Positions 9,163 through 18,204 of a stretch of DNA of 48,951 bases are shown here, in pieces. Within the stretch, counting starts at the first letter, position 1. Each line of letters opens with the position of its first letter. Source of the stretch: Cytophagaceae bacterium UBA7467 (GTDB taxonomy: Bacteria; Bacteroidota; Bacteroidia; Cytophagales; Spirosomataceae); the NCBI GenBank assembly GCA_002479785.1, contig DLPD01000008.1, positions 1-48,951 of the forward strand, in the 5' to 3' direction. Position numbers and translations under genes: made by a program. A model generated the notes under the pieces. That model saw only the letters and a list, made by a program, of their open reading frames with translations, made no database searches and had not been told where the DNA came from.

Positions 9163-10101
9163 ATGTCAGAAAAAATCAAATGCCTAATTATCGGTTCTGG
9201 CCCAGCCGGATATACCGCAGCTATTTATGCTTCTCGCGCTGGTTTACATCCTGTGATGTACCAAGGTGGACAACCCGGGGGACAATTAACAACTACCACT
9301 GAAGTAGATAATTTCCCTGGCTACCCGAATGGTATTGATGGTCCAGCTATGATGATCGATTTAGAGAATCAGGCGAAGCGTTTTGGAACGGATGTTCGTT
9401 ACGGAATGGCAACTAAGGTAGATTTCAGTGTATCACCCAAGAAAGTGTGGATTGATGAAACAACCCAGATCGAAGCAGATGCGGTCATTATCGCGACTGG
9501 AGCTAGTGCGAAATGGTTAGGGTTAGAGGGAGAAACGAAGTTCAATGGCCTGGGCGTATCCGCTTGTGCAGTATGTGATGGTTTTTTCTATCGTAATCAA
9601 ACCGTAGCCGTAGTGGGAGCGGGAGATACAGCCGCTGAAGAAGCAAGTTATTTAGCGAATTTATGTACTAAAGTACACTTAATCGTGCGTCGTGGCGAGA
9701 TGCGTGCTTCCTTAATTATGCAAGAGCGCGTAAAGAATAACCCGAAAATCGAGATCCATTGGAATTCTGAAACAGAAGAAATTTTAGGTGATGCAAACGG
9801 GGTAACTGGCATTCGCATCGTGAATAATGTCACTAAAGAAACCGAAGAAATTGCCTTAACCGGTTTCTTTGTTGCGATTGGTCACCAACCTAATACGTCT
9901 ATTTTCAAAGGACAATTAGATATGGACGCGCAAGAATATTTAATTACTGAAAAAGGAAGTGCTCGAACAAATATCGAAGGTGTTTTCGCCTGTGGTGACG
10001 TTCAAGACACGATTTATCGCCAAGCCATTACGGCCGCTGGTAGCGGGTGTATGGCGGCTTTGGACGCGGAACGTTGGTTAGCCGCGAACCATTTACATTA
10101 A
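9163..10101 (+). CDS. trxB: thioredoxin-disulfide reductase
   Basis: A 312-residue cytoplasmic flavoprotein that reduces thioredoxin with NADPH. The FAD-binding GSGPAG loop is at residues 11-16. The redox motif CAVC is C135-x-x-C138 followed by DG, and the NADPH loop GAGDTAAEEA follows. The C-terminal CGDVQD block contacts FAD. Length and order match low-molecular-weight TrxB. It is divergent from the symporter gene and 9 bp upstream of an M23 peptidase gene. It is the likely reductant source for the thioredoxin and rhodanese-thioredoxin proteins near 39 kb, which is inference. Confidence 0.97.
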   Translation: MSEKIKCLIIGSGPAGYTAAIYASRAGLHPVMYQGGQPGGQLTTTTEVDNFPGYPNGIDGPAMMIDLENQAKRFGTDVRYGMATKVDFSVSPKKVWIDETTQIEADAVIIATGASAKWLGLEGETKFNGLGVSACAVCDGFFYRNQTVAVVGAGDTAAEEASYLANLCTKVHLIVRRGEMRASLIMQERVKNNPKIEIHWNSETEEILGDANGVTGIRIVNNVTKETEEIALTGFFVAIGHQPNTSIFKGQLDMDAQEYLITEKGSARTNIEGVFACGDVQDTIYRQAITAAGSGCMAALDAERWLAANHLH

Positions 10102-10110
10102 TAAAAACAT

Positions 10111-11220
10111 ATGAGGTTTATCACCTATATTTTTGGATGTATTCTATTGCTATCGGGCTTTAGCTTGAAGGCGCAAGAGCGGAATTTATTCAAGAAAAAA
10201 ACAGAAATCGAAGTCAAATCCAATTCCCAACTTTTCCAAGAAAAGAACAAGAAGAAGGATGAACTAGATGAACTTCCCCCCTTGCAATTCAGAAATGAGA
10301 CGGAATCCGTGGGGGTTACCGCCGGCTCTGAATTACAGGAACGTAAGTTCGAGCCCATTAAATTGGTGAATGCGAGCATCAGCAATTTTGATACCACTTC
10401 GATCGACGAAGGTGAAAATCTGATTGTTGAGATCGAAGAAGAGGCTGCACCAGAAGGAACAGAGGATTTTGTGTCGGTGGCGTCTTATTACGCGATTTGG
10501 GACACGAAAATTATTGACCCTTATGATATTGATGCTAAAGAATTTGATGAACCTGTTGACATCGAATTATACAATACGGCAGCTGGACGTAACTGGGCAG
10601 CTCCTCTAGAGATTGTTAAGCAAACCAGTCCATTTGGACCACGGTGGGGACGCCTGCACGCTGGTGTCGATTTAGACTTAGAGACCGGTTATCCTGTCTT
10701 CTCCGCATTCGATGGGATTGTCCGTGTCAGTCATTATGACCGATCAGGTTATGGTAATTACGTCCTAGTGCGCCATTACAATGGCTTTGAAACGTTATAT
10801 GCTCACCTTGCCTCTCCCGGTGCGGAACCTGGCACACTGGTTAAAGCTGGGGATCAAATTGGTGTAGGAGGTAGCACAGGGCGCAGTACGGGTTCACACT
10901 TGCACTTTGAGACACGTTATGAGGGTAATCCCATGAACCCAAAGAATTTGTATAATTTCAACCCATTTGAACCTGTTTCCGATCACATCATCATCACGGC
11001 ACGTTCTTTTGATATTCGTTCCCTTTCATTGAAAAATGAATATGGTGCGGTAGGAGATAAAGTGCGTTCTAGAACAAAGGCATGGACTAAAGTACGTCAA
11101 GGTGATACCCTAGGTGCCATTGCGAGACGTACCGGTGTTTCAATTGCTAAATTGAAAAAGTTAAATGGAATGAAGAACTCCTCAGTTATAAGAGCAGGTC
11201 GCCGAATTCGCATCCATTAA
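10111..11220 (+). CDS. M23 family peptidoglycan endopeptidase with C-terminal LysM domain
   Basis: A 369-residue exported cell-wall hydrolase. A signal peptide ends near KAQ at residue 22. A charged, low-complexity linker follows (about 23-160, with a KKKDELDEL stretch). The LytM/M23 domain has HAGVD (H183, D187) and HLH (H263, H265), so the zinc site is complete and the enzyme is probably active. The C-terminal 45 residues form a LysM peptidoglycan-binding domain starting at VRQGDTLGAIARRTGVS. It sits between trxB and bshB1 with gaps of 9 and 5 bp. Such proteins cut peptide cross-links during growth or division; the specific role is unknown. Confidence 0.92.
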   Translation: MRFITYIFGCILLLSGFSLKAQERNLFKKKTEIEVKSNSQLFQEKNKKKDELDELPPLQFRNETESVGVTAGSELQERKFEPIKLVNASISNFDTTSIDEGENLIVEIEEEAAPEGTEDFVSVASYYAIWDTKIIDPYDIDAKEFDEPVDIELYNTAAGRNWAAPLEIVKQTSPFGPRWGRLHAGVDLDLETGYPVFSAFDGIVRVSHYDRSGYGNYVLVRHYNGFETLYAHLASPGAEPGTLVKAGDQIGVGGSTGRSTGSHLHFETRYEGNPMNPKNLYNFNPFEPVSDHIIITARSFDIRSLSLKNEYGAVGDKVRSRTKAWTKVRQGDTLGAIARRTGVSIAKLKKLNGMKNSSVIRAGRRIRIH

Positions 11221-11225
11221 TCCCT

Positions 11226-11918
11226 ATGAAATTAGATATCCTTGTGATGGCTGCACATCCAGACGACGCAGAATTAAGTTGCGCTGGAACCATACTCTCC
11301 CACATTGCTGCTGGCAAAAAAGTAGGAATCGTCGATTTCACTCGAGGTGAACTAGGGACAAGAGGAACACCCGAAATACGTCTTCAGGAATCAGCTGATG
11401 CCACTCAAATTTTAGGTATTCATGCCCGGGAAAACCTAGGCATTCGGGATGGTTTCTTCAGAAATGACGAAGAAACACAATTAAAACTCATCGAAGTCAT
11501 TCGCAAATACCAACCTGAGGTTGTTTTAGCTAATGCTTTGGAAGACCGCCACCCTGACCATGGTAAAGGAGCGCAATTAGCGATTGATGCCTGTTTTTTA
11601 TCAGGTTTACGCCAAATCAAAACTGGCGACCTAACTGCCTGGAGACCTGCGCAAGTCTACCATTATATTCAAGACCGCTATTTAGAACCTGATTTCGTTA
11701 TTGATATCACAGCGCACTGGGATCAGAAAGAAGCGGCTATTCGCGCTTTCAAAAGTCAATTCTTTGATCCTAATTCTACCGAACCTGCCTCTTATATCTC
11801 TAACCCAGACTTTTTACATTTCATTCAAGCGCGCGCTATGGAGATGGGACACAAAATTGGGGTAAAATATGGGGAAGGGTTTCAGAGCCAGAAGACGTTG
11901 GAGGTGAAACTATTATAA
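11226..11918 (+). CDS. bshB1: bacillithiol biosynthesis deacetylase BshB1
   Basis: A 230-residue zinc-dependent PIG-L/LmbE-type deacetylase that removes acetate from GlcNAc-malate, the second step of bacillithiol synthesis. The zinc ligands are visible as AHPDDAEL (H11, D14) and EDRHPDHGKG (H112). The FTRGELGTRGTPE and RENLGIRDGFF blocks are characteristic of BshB1 rather than mycothiol MshB. Its presence implies bacillithiol is the low-molecular-weight thiol of this organism. That matters for the persulfide genes at 31-33 kb. The stop codon lies inside the first unit of a heptad repeat element. Confidence 0.93.
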   Translation: MKLDILVMAAHPDDAELSCAGTILSHIAAGKKVGIVDFTRGELGTRGTPEIRLQESADATQILGIHARENLGIRDGFFRNDEETQLKLIEVIRKYQPEVVLANALEDRHPDHGKGAQLAIDACFLSGLRQIKTGDLTAWRPAQVYHYIQDRYLEPDFVIDITAHWDQKEAAIRAFKSQFFDPNSTEPASYISNPDFLHFIQARAMEMGHKIGVKYGEGFQSQKTLEVKLL

Positions 11919-12017
11919 AGTTCAAAGAGCAAAGTTCAAAGTAGGTATCGCCTGCGGCGATCAATTCAGAATATTAAAATCAAAATTTGAACTTTGTACT
12001 TTGCTCTTTGCTCTTTG
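11917..12017. repeat. heptad-repeat 3'-end element 1
   Basis: The left arm is AAAGTTC, AAAGAGC, AAAGTTC, AAAG (11917-11941). The right arm is GAACTTT, GTACTTT, GCTCTTT, GCTCTTT, G (11989-12017). The arms are inverted and built of exact 7-bp units. Between them is a small hairpin ATCGCC-TGC-GGCGAT at 11947-11961. The element fills the space between the convergent genes bshB1 and pdxH and leads directly into a terminator hairpin. The bshB1 stop TAA overlaps its first unit. Confidence 0.85.
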
Positions 12018-12041
12018 AAAAAGCGGCTAAAGCCGCTTTTT
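12018..12041. terminator. bidirectional intrinsic terminator between bshB1 and pdxH
   Basis: AAAAAGCGGC (12018-12027), loop TAAA, GCCGCTTTTT (12032-12041) form a perfect 10-bp stem flanked by A and T runs, so it can act in both directions. The last bases overlap the pdxH stop codon. Confidence 0.8.
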
Positions 12042-12675
12042 AAGGCGCTACCCGATAACACTCCCACTCCCCTTTCTCCCGTGCATCATAGACCACTCGG
12101 TCATGCAAGCGAGAAGGTCTACCTTGCCAAAATTCAAAATAATCGGGCACTAGTCGATAACCTCCCCAATGATCAGGTTTCGGAATCGTTTTGCCTTCGT
12201 ATTGTGCAGCGAATTCAGCGTAGCGAGCTTGTAAAACTTCGCGGGAATCAACCCGGGCACTTTGCTCTGATACCCAAGCACCTAATTGGGACTCACGCGG
12301 ACGCGAATGAAAATAAGCTGTCGATAATTCAACAGAGAGTTTTTCGACGTGACCTTCGATACGGATTTGGCGTTCTAATTCGCCCCAAAAAAAGGTGATT
12401 GATGCCTGCGATGTAAAGGCTAATTCTTGGCCTTTACGGGATTCGTAATTTGTAAAGAAACTAAAACCGTGATCTACAGTTTTTAATAAAACAATACGGC
12501 CAGATGGACGGCCTGTTGCACTTAATGTGCTTAAGAACATGGCATTAGGCTCAGGAACCTCAGCAGATTGGGCTTCTTTAAACCAAATAGCAAATTGAGC
12601 AAAAGGATCTGGATGTACGTGTTGTTCGTGCAATTCTCCTTTTTGATAGTTTAAGCGTAGATCAGCTAAGTTCAT
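12040..12675 (-). CDS. pdxH: pyridoxamine 5'-phosphate oxidase
   Basis: Oxidises pyridoxine or pyridoxamine 5'-phosphate to pyridoxal 5'-phosphate with FMN. From the ATG at 12675 the product is 211 residues, the usual family length. It starts MNLADLRLNYQKGEL, as PdxH proteins do. The FMN site GRIVLLKTVDHGFSFFTNYESRKG and the C-terminal FWQGRPSRLHDRV with the terminal RVAP are all present. The open frame extends 40 codons further upstream, but that part would overlap the divergent polA start and has no family similarity. I therefore reject the longer start. Confidence 0.95.
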   Translation of the reverse strand: MNLADLRLNYQKGELHEQHVHPDPFAQFAIWFKEAQSAEVPEPNAMFLSTLSATGRPSGRIVLLKTVDHGFSFFTNYESRKGQELAFTSQASITFFWGELERQIRIEGHVEKLSVELSTAYFHSRPRESQLGAWVSEQSARVDSREVLQARYAEFAAQYEGKTIPKPDHWGGYRLVPDYFEFWQGRPSRLHDRVVYDAREKGEWECYRVAP

Positions 12676-12719
12676 AAGTCGATGATATTTATTATCTTTA
12701 CAAAGGCACTCCTTATCCC

Positions 12720-12727
12720 CAAATATA
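12720..12727 (-). promoter_or_regulatory. -7 promoter element for pdxH
   Basis: The minus strand reads TATATTTG, an exact TAnnTTTG match, 45 bp upstream of the chosen pdxH ATG. This also argues against the longer pdxH start, which would place the promoter inside the gene. No clear -33 element is seen. Confidence 0.45.
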
Positions 12728-12737
12728 GCTGAATTAC

Positions 12738-15554
12738 ATGAAAAAATTATTCCTTTTTGACGCGATGGCCTTGATTTATCGCGCGCATTTTGCATTTGCT
12801 AAAACACCTCGCATTTCTTCAAAAGGGATTAATACTTCCGCCGTTTTTGGCTTTGCAAATACGATCCTTGAGGTCATTAACAAGGAAAAACCAGACTATT
12901 TAGGGGTTGCCTTCGATACCCCAGCCCCTACTTTTCGCCACGTTGAATATACGCCCTACAAGGCGCAGCGCCAGGAACAGCCGGAAGATATTACAATAGC
13001 CATTCCTTATGTTAAGCGTTTGGTTGAAGCGATGGACATCCCCTTGCTGATTTTAGATGGCTATGAAGCGGATGACGTGATCGGGACAATTGCTAAAAAG
13101 GCGGTGCGTGCGAATCCGGACATCGAAGTTTTCATGATGACGCCGGATAAAGATTACGGGCAATTAGTAGAGGAGCGCATTAAGATGTACAAACCAGCCT
13201 TTATGGGCAAGGGTGTAGAAATTTTAGGGCCCAAGGAAGTATGCCAACGTTGGAACATCGCTCATGTTGACCAAGTAATCGATATGCTGGGTTTGATGGG
13301 CGATGCGGTAGATAATATTCCAGGTATTCCGGGTGTGGGTGAAAAGACGGCACAAAAACTAATTGAGCAGTTTGGGTCTTTGGAAAACCTATTAGATAAT
13401 ACCGATCAACTAAAAGGCAAATTGCAAGAAAACTTGATCAATTTCCGCGAGCAAGGGATTTTATCCAAGCATTTGGCCCGAATTATGATCGAAGTACCTA
13501 TTGAATATGAAGAGGAAAAACTAAAAGCAACGCAGCCTAATCGGGCTTTATTAGAACCCTTATTAGAGGAATTAGAATTCAGAACACTGCGCAAGCGAAT
13601 TTTGGGTGAAGAGGAACCGGTGGTTGCCAAAGTGAAAGCATCGCCTAAGGTGGATGCGAACCAGATGGATATGTTTGGATCGCCGGCTCCAGCAGCCACT
13701 CCTGAAACAGAGGAAGAAGAAGTTATCACGACCAGCTATTCAAATCTCAGCAATACCGCACATCAATACCATTTAGTGCAGGGCGAGAACGCTATTAAGT
13801 CCTTAATCAGCTTTTTGGATCGCCAGGATTCTTTCTGTTTTGATACCGAAACGACAAGTTTAGTGGCCATTGAAGCGGCCTTAGTGGGAATGTCCTTCTC
13901 CTACCGAAAAGGCGAAGCATTTTATGTACCGTTTCCAGAGGATCCGGCGGCTTGCCAGGCGCAGGCTGATTTATTTAAAGGGATTTTTGCCAAAGAATCG
14001 ACTACCAAAATCGCCCAAAATATCAAATACGATATGAGCGTTTTGCGTAATTACGGTATCGAAATCAAAGGCGCGACTTACGACACCATGCTGGCTCATT
14101 ACCTGATAGAACCGGAGAAACGCCACGGAATGGATGCGTTAGCGCTCGCCTATTTAAGCTACGAACCGATGTCGATCGAAAACTTAATTGGCAAAAAAGG
14201 GGCGAAACAAGGCAATATGCGCGAAGTGGAGCTTAACTTGATCAAAGAGTATGCCGCAGAAGACGCCGATATTACTTTGCAATTAAAACCGTTTTTGGAC
14301 AAACAATTAACGACGAACCCGAAAGCCGTTCAACTACTGCACGAGGTAGAAATGCCGCTTGCTCGTGTTCTTTCAACCATTGAATGTGAGGGCGTGAATT
14401 TAGACGTACCTTTCCTACAAGAGATGTCGAAGACTTTGGAAGCAGATTCAAAAGCCGTTCAAGAAAAAATATTTGCTGCTGCAGGCCAAGAATTTAACAT
14501 TGCCTCTCCTAAACAATTGGGGGAGATATTATTTGAAAAATTGAAGCTAGATCCGAAAGCGAAAAAGACTAAAACCGGTCAATACATGACGGGAGAGGAA
14601 GTCTTGTCTAAACTAGAAGCTGAACACGAAATTGCCTCTTTAATTCTCGACTTCCGTGAATTACAGAAATTGAAATCAACCTACGTGGATGCCCTTCCGG
14701 CCCTTATTTCTCCCAAAACAGGTCGTATCCACACCTCCTTCATGCAGGCTGTAACGGCCACTGGCCGCTTGTCTTCGAAAGATCCAAACTTACAAAACAT
14801 CCCGATTCGTACGGTTCGTGGTCGAGAAATCCGCAAGGCCTTCATCCCCCGCGATGAAAACCACTTGATTTTATCTGCCGATTATTCTCAAATCGAATTG
14901 CGTATCATGGCTGCCTTCTCGAAGGATGAATCCATGTTAGATGCTTTCAATAATGGCTTAGATGTCCACAAAGCAACCGCCGCAAAAGTATTCCATGTCC
15001 CTTTAGAAGAAGTTACCTCCGACATGCGTCGCAAGGCGAAGACGGTGAATTTTGGGATTATTTACGGCGTTTCGGCCTTTGGTCTCGCTTCCCAATTAAG
15101 CATATCTCGCACTGAAGCAAAAGAAATCATCGATCAGTACTTTATCGAATTCCCTAAGGTGAAGACTTTTATGGACCAAAGCATCACCAACGCGCGCGAA
15201 AACGGCTATGTCGAAACCGTTTTGGGCCGTCGCCGCTACCTGCGTGACATCTTATCAGCGAATATGAACGAGCGTGGCTTCGCGGAACGCAACGCCATCA
15301 ACGCCCCTATCCAAGGTTCAGCTGCCGATATGATCAAAGTAGCGATGATTCAAATCCAAGATTTCCTCGAAAGAGAAAACTTAAAATCGAAAATGATTTT
15401 AACCGTGCATGATGAACTCGTGTTCGACGCACATAAAGACGAAGTCGACTACTTAAAAGTACAAATCAACAAGATTATGTGCGAAGCCATGGATCTAGGC
15501 GTCGCTATGGAAACAGGAATTGGTGTGGGTGAAAACTGGCTAGAAGCGCATTAA
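12738..15554 (+). CDS. polA: DNA polymerase I
   Basis: A 938-residue repair and lagging-strand polymerase. Residues 1 to about 300 are the 5'-3' flap exonuclease, with YEADDVIGT, TPDKDYGQLV and the helix-hairpin-helix GIPGVGEKTA. Residues about 340-530 are the 3'-5' exonuclease. Its FDTETTSL motif is intact, so proofreading is likely retained, unlike in Taq or Bacillus PolA. The polymerase domain from about 560 has DYSQIELRI (motif A), RRKAKTVNFGIIYG (motif B) and VHDEL (motif C). It is divergent from pdxH and convergent with the amidase gene. Confidence 0.97.
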   Translation: MKKLFLFDAMALIYRAHFAFAKTPRISSKGINTSAVFGFANTILEVINKEKPDYLGVAFDTPAPTFRHVEYTPYKAQRQEQPEDITIAIPYVKRLVEAMDIPLLILDGYEADDVIGTIAKKAVRANPDIEVFMMTPDKDYGQLVEERIKMYKPAFMGKGVEILGPKEVCQRWNIAHVDQVIDMLGLMGDAVDNIPGIPGVGEKTAQKLIEQFGSLENLLDNTDQLKGKLQENLINFREQGILSKHLARIMIEVPIEYEEEKLKATQPNRALLEPLLEELEFRTLRKRILGEEEPVVAKVKASPKVDANQMDMFGSPAPAATPETEEEEVITTSYSNLSNTAHQYHLVQGENAIKSLISFLDRQDSFCFDTETTSLVAIEAALVGMSFSYRKGEAFYVPFPEDPAACQAQADLFKGIFAKESTTKIAQNIKYDMSVLRNYGIEIKGATYDTMLAHYLIEPEKRHGMDALALAYLSYEPMSIENLIGKKGAKQGNMREVELNLIKEYAAEDADITLQLKPFLDKQLTTNPKAVQLLHEVEMPLARVLSTIECEGVNLDVPFLQEMSKTLEADSKAVQEKIFAAAGQEFNIASPKQLGEILFEKLKLDPKAKKTKTGQYMTGEEVLSKLEAEHEIASLILDFRELQKLKSTYVDALPALISPKTGRIHTSFMQAVTATGRLSSKDPNLQNIPIRTVRGREIRKAFIPRDENHLILSADYSQIELRIMAAFSKDESMLDAFNNGLDVHKATAAKVFHVPLEEVTSDMRRKAKTVNFGIIYGVSAFGLASQLSISRTEAKEIIDQYFIEFPKVKTFMDQSITNARENGYVETVLGRRRYLRDILSANMNERGFAERNAINAPIQGSAADMIKVAMIQIQDFLERENLKSKMILTVHDELVFDAHKDEVDYLKVQINKIMCEAMDLGVAMETGIGVGENWLEAH

Positions 15555-15573
15555 AATCAGCGGAGCTGATTTT
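15553..15573 (+). terminator. hairpin terminator after polA
   Basis: AAAATCAGC (15553-15561), loop GGA, GCTGATTTT (15565-15573) form a perfect 9-bp stem ending in T residues. The polA stop TAA lies in the left arm. Confidence 0.7.
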
Positions 15574-15575
15574 TC

Positions 15576-15719
15576 AAAGTTCAAAGACCAAAGTTCAATG
15601 TTCATATCAAGTCAAAAAGTCGCCGCAAGCGGCTTAGTCGTCACTTTATGACTTAGTCATATTTAAATTTGGTCTTGGGTCTTTGAACTTTGCTCTTTGA
15701 ACTTTGCTCTTTGCTATTT
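15576..15719. repeat. heptad-repeat 3'-end element 2, with TTAGTC hairpin units
   Basis: The left arm is AAAGTTC, AAAGACC, AAAGTTC, AATGTTC (15576-15603). The right arm is GGTCTTG, GGTCTTT, GAACTTT, GCTCTTT, GAACTTT, GCTCTTT, GCTATTT (15671-15719), every unit exactly 7 bp. In the middle are two mini-hairpins each followed by TTAGTC: GCCGC-AA-GCGGC-TTAGTC (15622-15639) and GTCA-CTTTA-TGAC-TTAGTC (15640-15658). The right arm runs into the last codons of the convergent amidase gene, whose stop is at 15714-15716. Confidence 0.85.
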
Positions 15720-16583
15720 GTCCAAAAATCTTTCCGTAATCCCGCCATACGAATCAATCCTACGATCTCTAAAGAATGGCCAAGTTCTACGGTAATATTC
15801 ACTAGAATCAACGTTAATGTCCACTAAAGCAATTTCCTCTTGATCGTGAGAGGCTTGGTAAATCACGCGACCGAAAGCATTAGAGACGAAGCTTCCTCCC
15901 CAAAATTGTTGACCATTTTCTGTCCCAACCCGGTTTACTGATACGACAGGTACACCATTAGCAACGGAATGTGAGCGCTGTATGGTTTGCCAAGCTTGGT
16001 ATTGCTCGCGGTTGATTTCACCGTCTTTTTCTTCTAAATCCCAACCAATTGCAGTAGGGTATACTAACACTTCTGCCCCTTGAAGAGCCGTTAAACGAGC
16101 TGCCTCGGGATACCATTGATCCCAGCAGATGAGTACGCCTATTTTGGCAAACTTCGTTTCAAAAACCTGATATCCTAAATCTCCAGGCGTGAAGTAATAT
16201 TTCTCGTAATAGCCTGGATCGTCTGGAATGTGCATTTTGCGGTATTTACCGAGGTATTTCCCGTCTGCATCGATGACAGCTGTCGTGTTATGGTAAAGCC
16301 CTGCTGCCCTCTTTTCGAAAAGAGATGCGATGATGACAACGTTTAATTCAGCTGCCAAAGCACCTAATTCATCCGTCGAAGGTCCTGGGATAGCCTCTGC
16401 TAAAGCAAAGAAATCCTGCTTTTCTTCGTAACAGAAATAGACTGATTTAAACAATTCCTGCAAGCAAATGACTTGCGCACCTTTACTCGCTGCTTCCCGA
16501 ATCGAGCTAATCGTTTTTTGCCAGTTTTCTGAAACAATGTTGCTGCAGGATAGCTGAATTAAGGCGAAGGAAACGTTTTTCAT
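15714..16583 (-). CDS. aguB: N-carbamoylputrescine amidase (nitrilase superfamily)
   Basis: Hydrolyses N-carbamoylputrescine to putrescine, ammonia and CO2 in the agmatine route to polyamines. From the ATG at 16583 the product is 289 residues. The nitrilase triad is visible: E43 in LQELF, K116 in GKYRKMHIPDD and C153 in LICWDQWYPEA. KYRKMHIPDDPGYYEKYYF is typical of AguB. The frame continues 17 codons upstream, but those codons show no family similarity. No agmatine deiminase is adjacent; it is usually a neighbour in other genomes. The final codons fall in the heptad repeat. Confidence 0.92.
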   Translation of the reverse strand: MKNVSFALIQLSCSNIVSENWQKTISSIREAASKGAQVICLQELFKSVYFCYEEKQDFFALAEAIPGPSTDELGALAAELNVVIIASLFEKRAAGLYHNTTAVIDADGKYLGKYRKMHIPDDPGYYEKYYFTPGDLGYQVFETKFAKIGVLICWDQWYPEAARLTALQGAEVLVYPTAIGWDLEEKDGEINREQYQAWQTIQRSHSVANGVPVVSVNRVGTENGQQFWGGSFVSNAFGRVIYQASHDQEEIALVDINVDSSEYYRRTWPFFRDRRIDSYGGITERFLDK

Positions 16584-16703
16584 CAATATCTTGGTTTTTA
16601 CGTTGTAAAACTGAGCAAAATTAAGAAAAAACACGTTGCAAGCCTCATTCTTTGATTCTTTTCGGTAAATTGCAATCTAATACGATTGAAAAAAATTGAT
16701 TTA

Positions 16704-18185
16704 ATGGAAAATAAAAAACAGGATACCGCCTCCGCATTGAAGGATATTATTTCACACGCGAAAGAATATGGTTTCGTATTTCCTTCTTCAGAGATTTATG
16801 ATGGTTTGCAAGCGGTATATGATTACGGTCAAAACGGTGTCGAGTTAAAAAATAACTTAAAAACGGTTTGGTACAAGGCGATGACGATGTTGAATGACAA
16901 TGTGGTCGGTCTTGATGCAGCCATTTTTATGCACCCACTGACTTGGAAGGCTTCTGGTCACGTGGATTCGTTTAATGATCCGATGATCGATAACAAGGAT
17001 TCTAAAAAACGGTACCGGGCAGATACTTTATTAGAAGAAAGAGCGGCGCAATTAGAGGACGAAGGGAAAGAGGCAGAAGCGAAGGCTTTATTACAAAAGA
17101 TGGCGAAATGCTTAGATGCAGGGGATTTAGAGGGAGTTCGCCAAATCATTATCGATGAAAATATCAAGTGTCCTATTTCAAATACCGCTAACTGGACTGA
17201 GGTTCGTCAATTCAATTTGATGTTCTCGACTCAAGTAGGTGCCGTTTCTGAGGATGCGAGCTTAATTTATTTACGTCCTGAGACGGCTCAAGGAATCTTT
17301 GTAAACTTCTTGAACGTGCAGAAGACAGGCCGTATGAAGGTGCCTTTTGGCATAGCCCAAATCGGAAAAGCCTTCCGTAACGAGATCGTTGCACGTAATT
17401 TCATTTTCCGTATGCGAGAATTCGAACAAATGGAGATGCAATTCTTCGTTCGCCCTGGAACGGAAATGGAATGGTATTCGAAGTGGAAAGAAACGCGTAT
17501 GAAATTCCACCTAGCGTTAGGAATTCCGGCTACTTCATTGAAATTCCACGATCACGAAAAATTAGCGCACTATGCGAATGCGGCGGTAGATATCGAGTAT
17601 AAATTCCCATTTGGCTTTAAAGAAATGGAAGGAATCCATTCGAGAACGGATTTCGATTTGAAAGCACACCAAGATTTATCGAGAAAAAAACAACAATATT
17701 TTGACCCTGAAATAAACGAAAATTATATACCTTATGTGGTAGAAACGTCCGTAGGGGCGGATCGTTTGTTCTTGGCGATTCTTTGCAATGCCTATACAGA
17801 AGAGACGGTGGGTGAAGGAGAACAAGAAAAACAACGCGTTTTCTTGAATTTTCACCCGGCATTAGCTCCTGTAAAAGTGGCCGTACTGCCTTTAGTCAAG
17901 AAGGATGGTTTAGCAGAGAAAGCACTAGAAATTGTTAACAACATTAAATTTGCCTTCAATACAACATACGACGATGGTGGCGCCATAGGCAAGCGTTATA
18001 CCCGTCAGGATTTAATTGGAACACCGTATTGTGTGGTGGTTGATTACCAAACTATGGAAGACAACACCGTGACCGTTCGCGATCGCAATACGATGACCCA
18101 AGAGCGCATTTCTATAGCAGACCTAAAAGAGAAAATTGGTTATGCTGTATCGATGGAGCGTATTTTTGAAAAACTTGTAAGTTAA
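16704..18185 (+). CDS. glyQS: glycine--tRNA ligase, single-chain class II type
   Basis: Charges tRNA-Gly. The 493-residue homodimeric type contains class II motif 2 (FRNEIVARNFIFRMREFEQMEMQ) and motif 3 (VETSVGADRLFLAIL), then an anticodon-binding domain from about residue 390 (APVKVAVLPLVKK). I chose the ATG at 16704. A TTG six codons upstream is in frame (MKKIDL-) but is not needed. It is divergent from aguB and is followed 19 bp later by the DUF349 gene. Confidence 0.95.
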   Translation: MENKKQDTASALKDIISHAKEYGFVFPSSEIYDGLQAVYDYGQNGVELKNNLKTVWYKAMTMLNDNVVGLDAAIFMHPLTWKASGHVDSFNDPMIDNKDSKKRYRADTLLEERAAQLEDEGKEAEAKALLQKMAKCLDAGDLEGVRQIIIDENIKCPISNTANWTEVRQFNLMFSTQVGAVSEDASLIYLRPETAQGIFVNFLNVQKTGRMKVPFGIAQIGKAFRNEIVARNFIFRMREFEQMEMQFFVRPGTEMEWYSKWKETRMKFHLALGIPATSLKFHDHEKLAHYANAAVDIEYKFPFGFKEMEGIHSRTDFDLKAHQDLSRKKQQYFDPEINENYIPYVVETSVGADRLFLAILCNAYTEETVGEGEQEKQRVFLNFHPALAPVKVAVLPLVKKDGLAEKALEIVNNIKFAFNTTYDDGGAIGKRYTRQDLIGTPYCVVVDYQTMEDNTVTVRDRNTMTQERISIADLKEKIGYAVSMERIFEKLVS

Positions 18186-18204
18186 AACGCAAACAACGAC
18201 GATT

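Noticed and set aside
11994..12398. 134-codon open frame on the plus strand antisense to pdxH
   Set aside because: It begins in repeat sequence, lies over a well-conserved gene on the other strand and has no recognisable domain.
12676..12795. N-terminal extension of pdxH by 40 codons
   Set aside because: It would overlap the divergent polA start, contains the predicted -7 box and has no PdxH similarity.
16651..16673. glyQS promoter TTTG plus TAAATTGC
   Set aside because: The spacer is 11 bp, too short for the 19-bp layout seen before tRNA-Thr.
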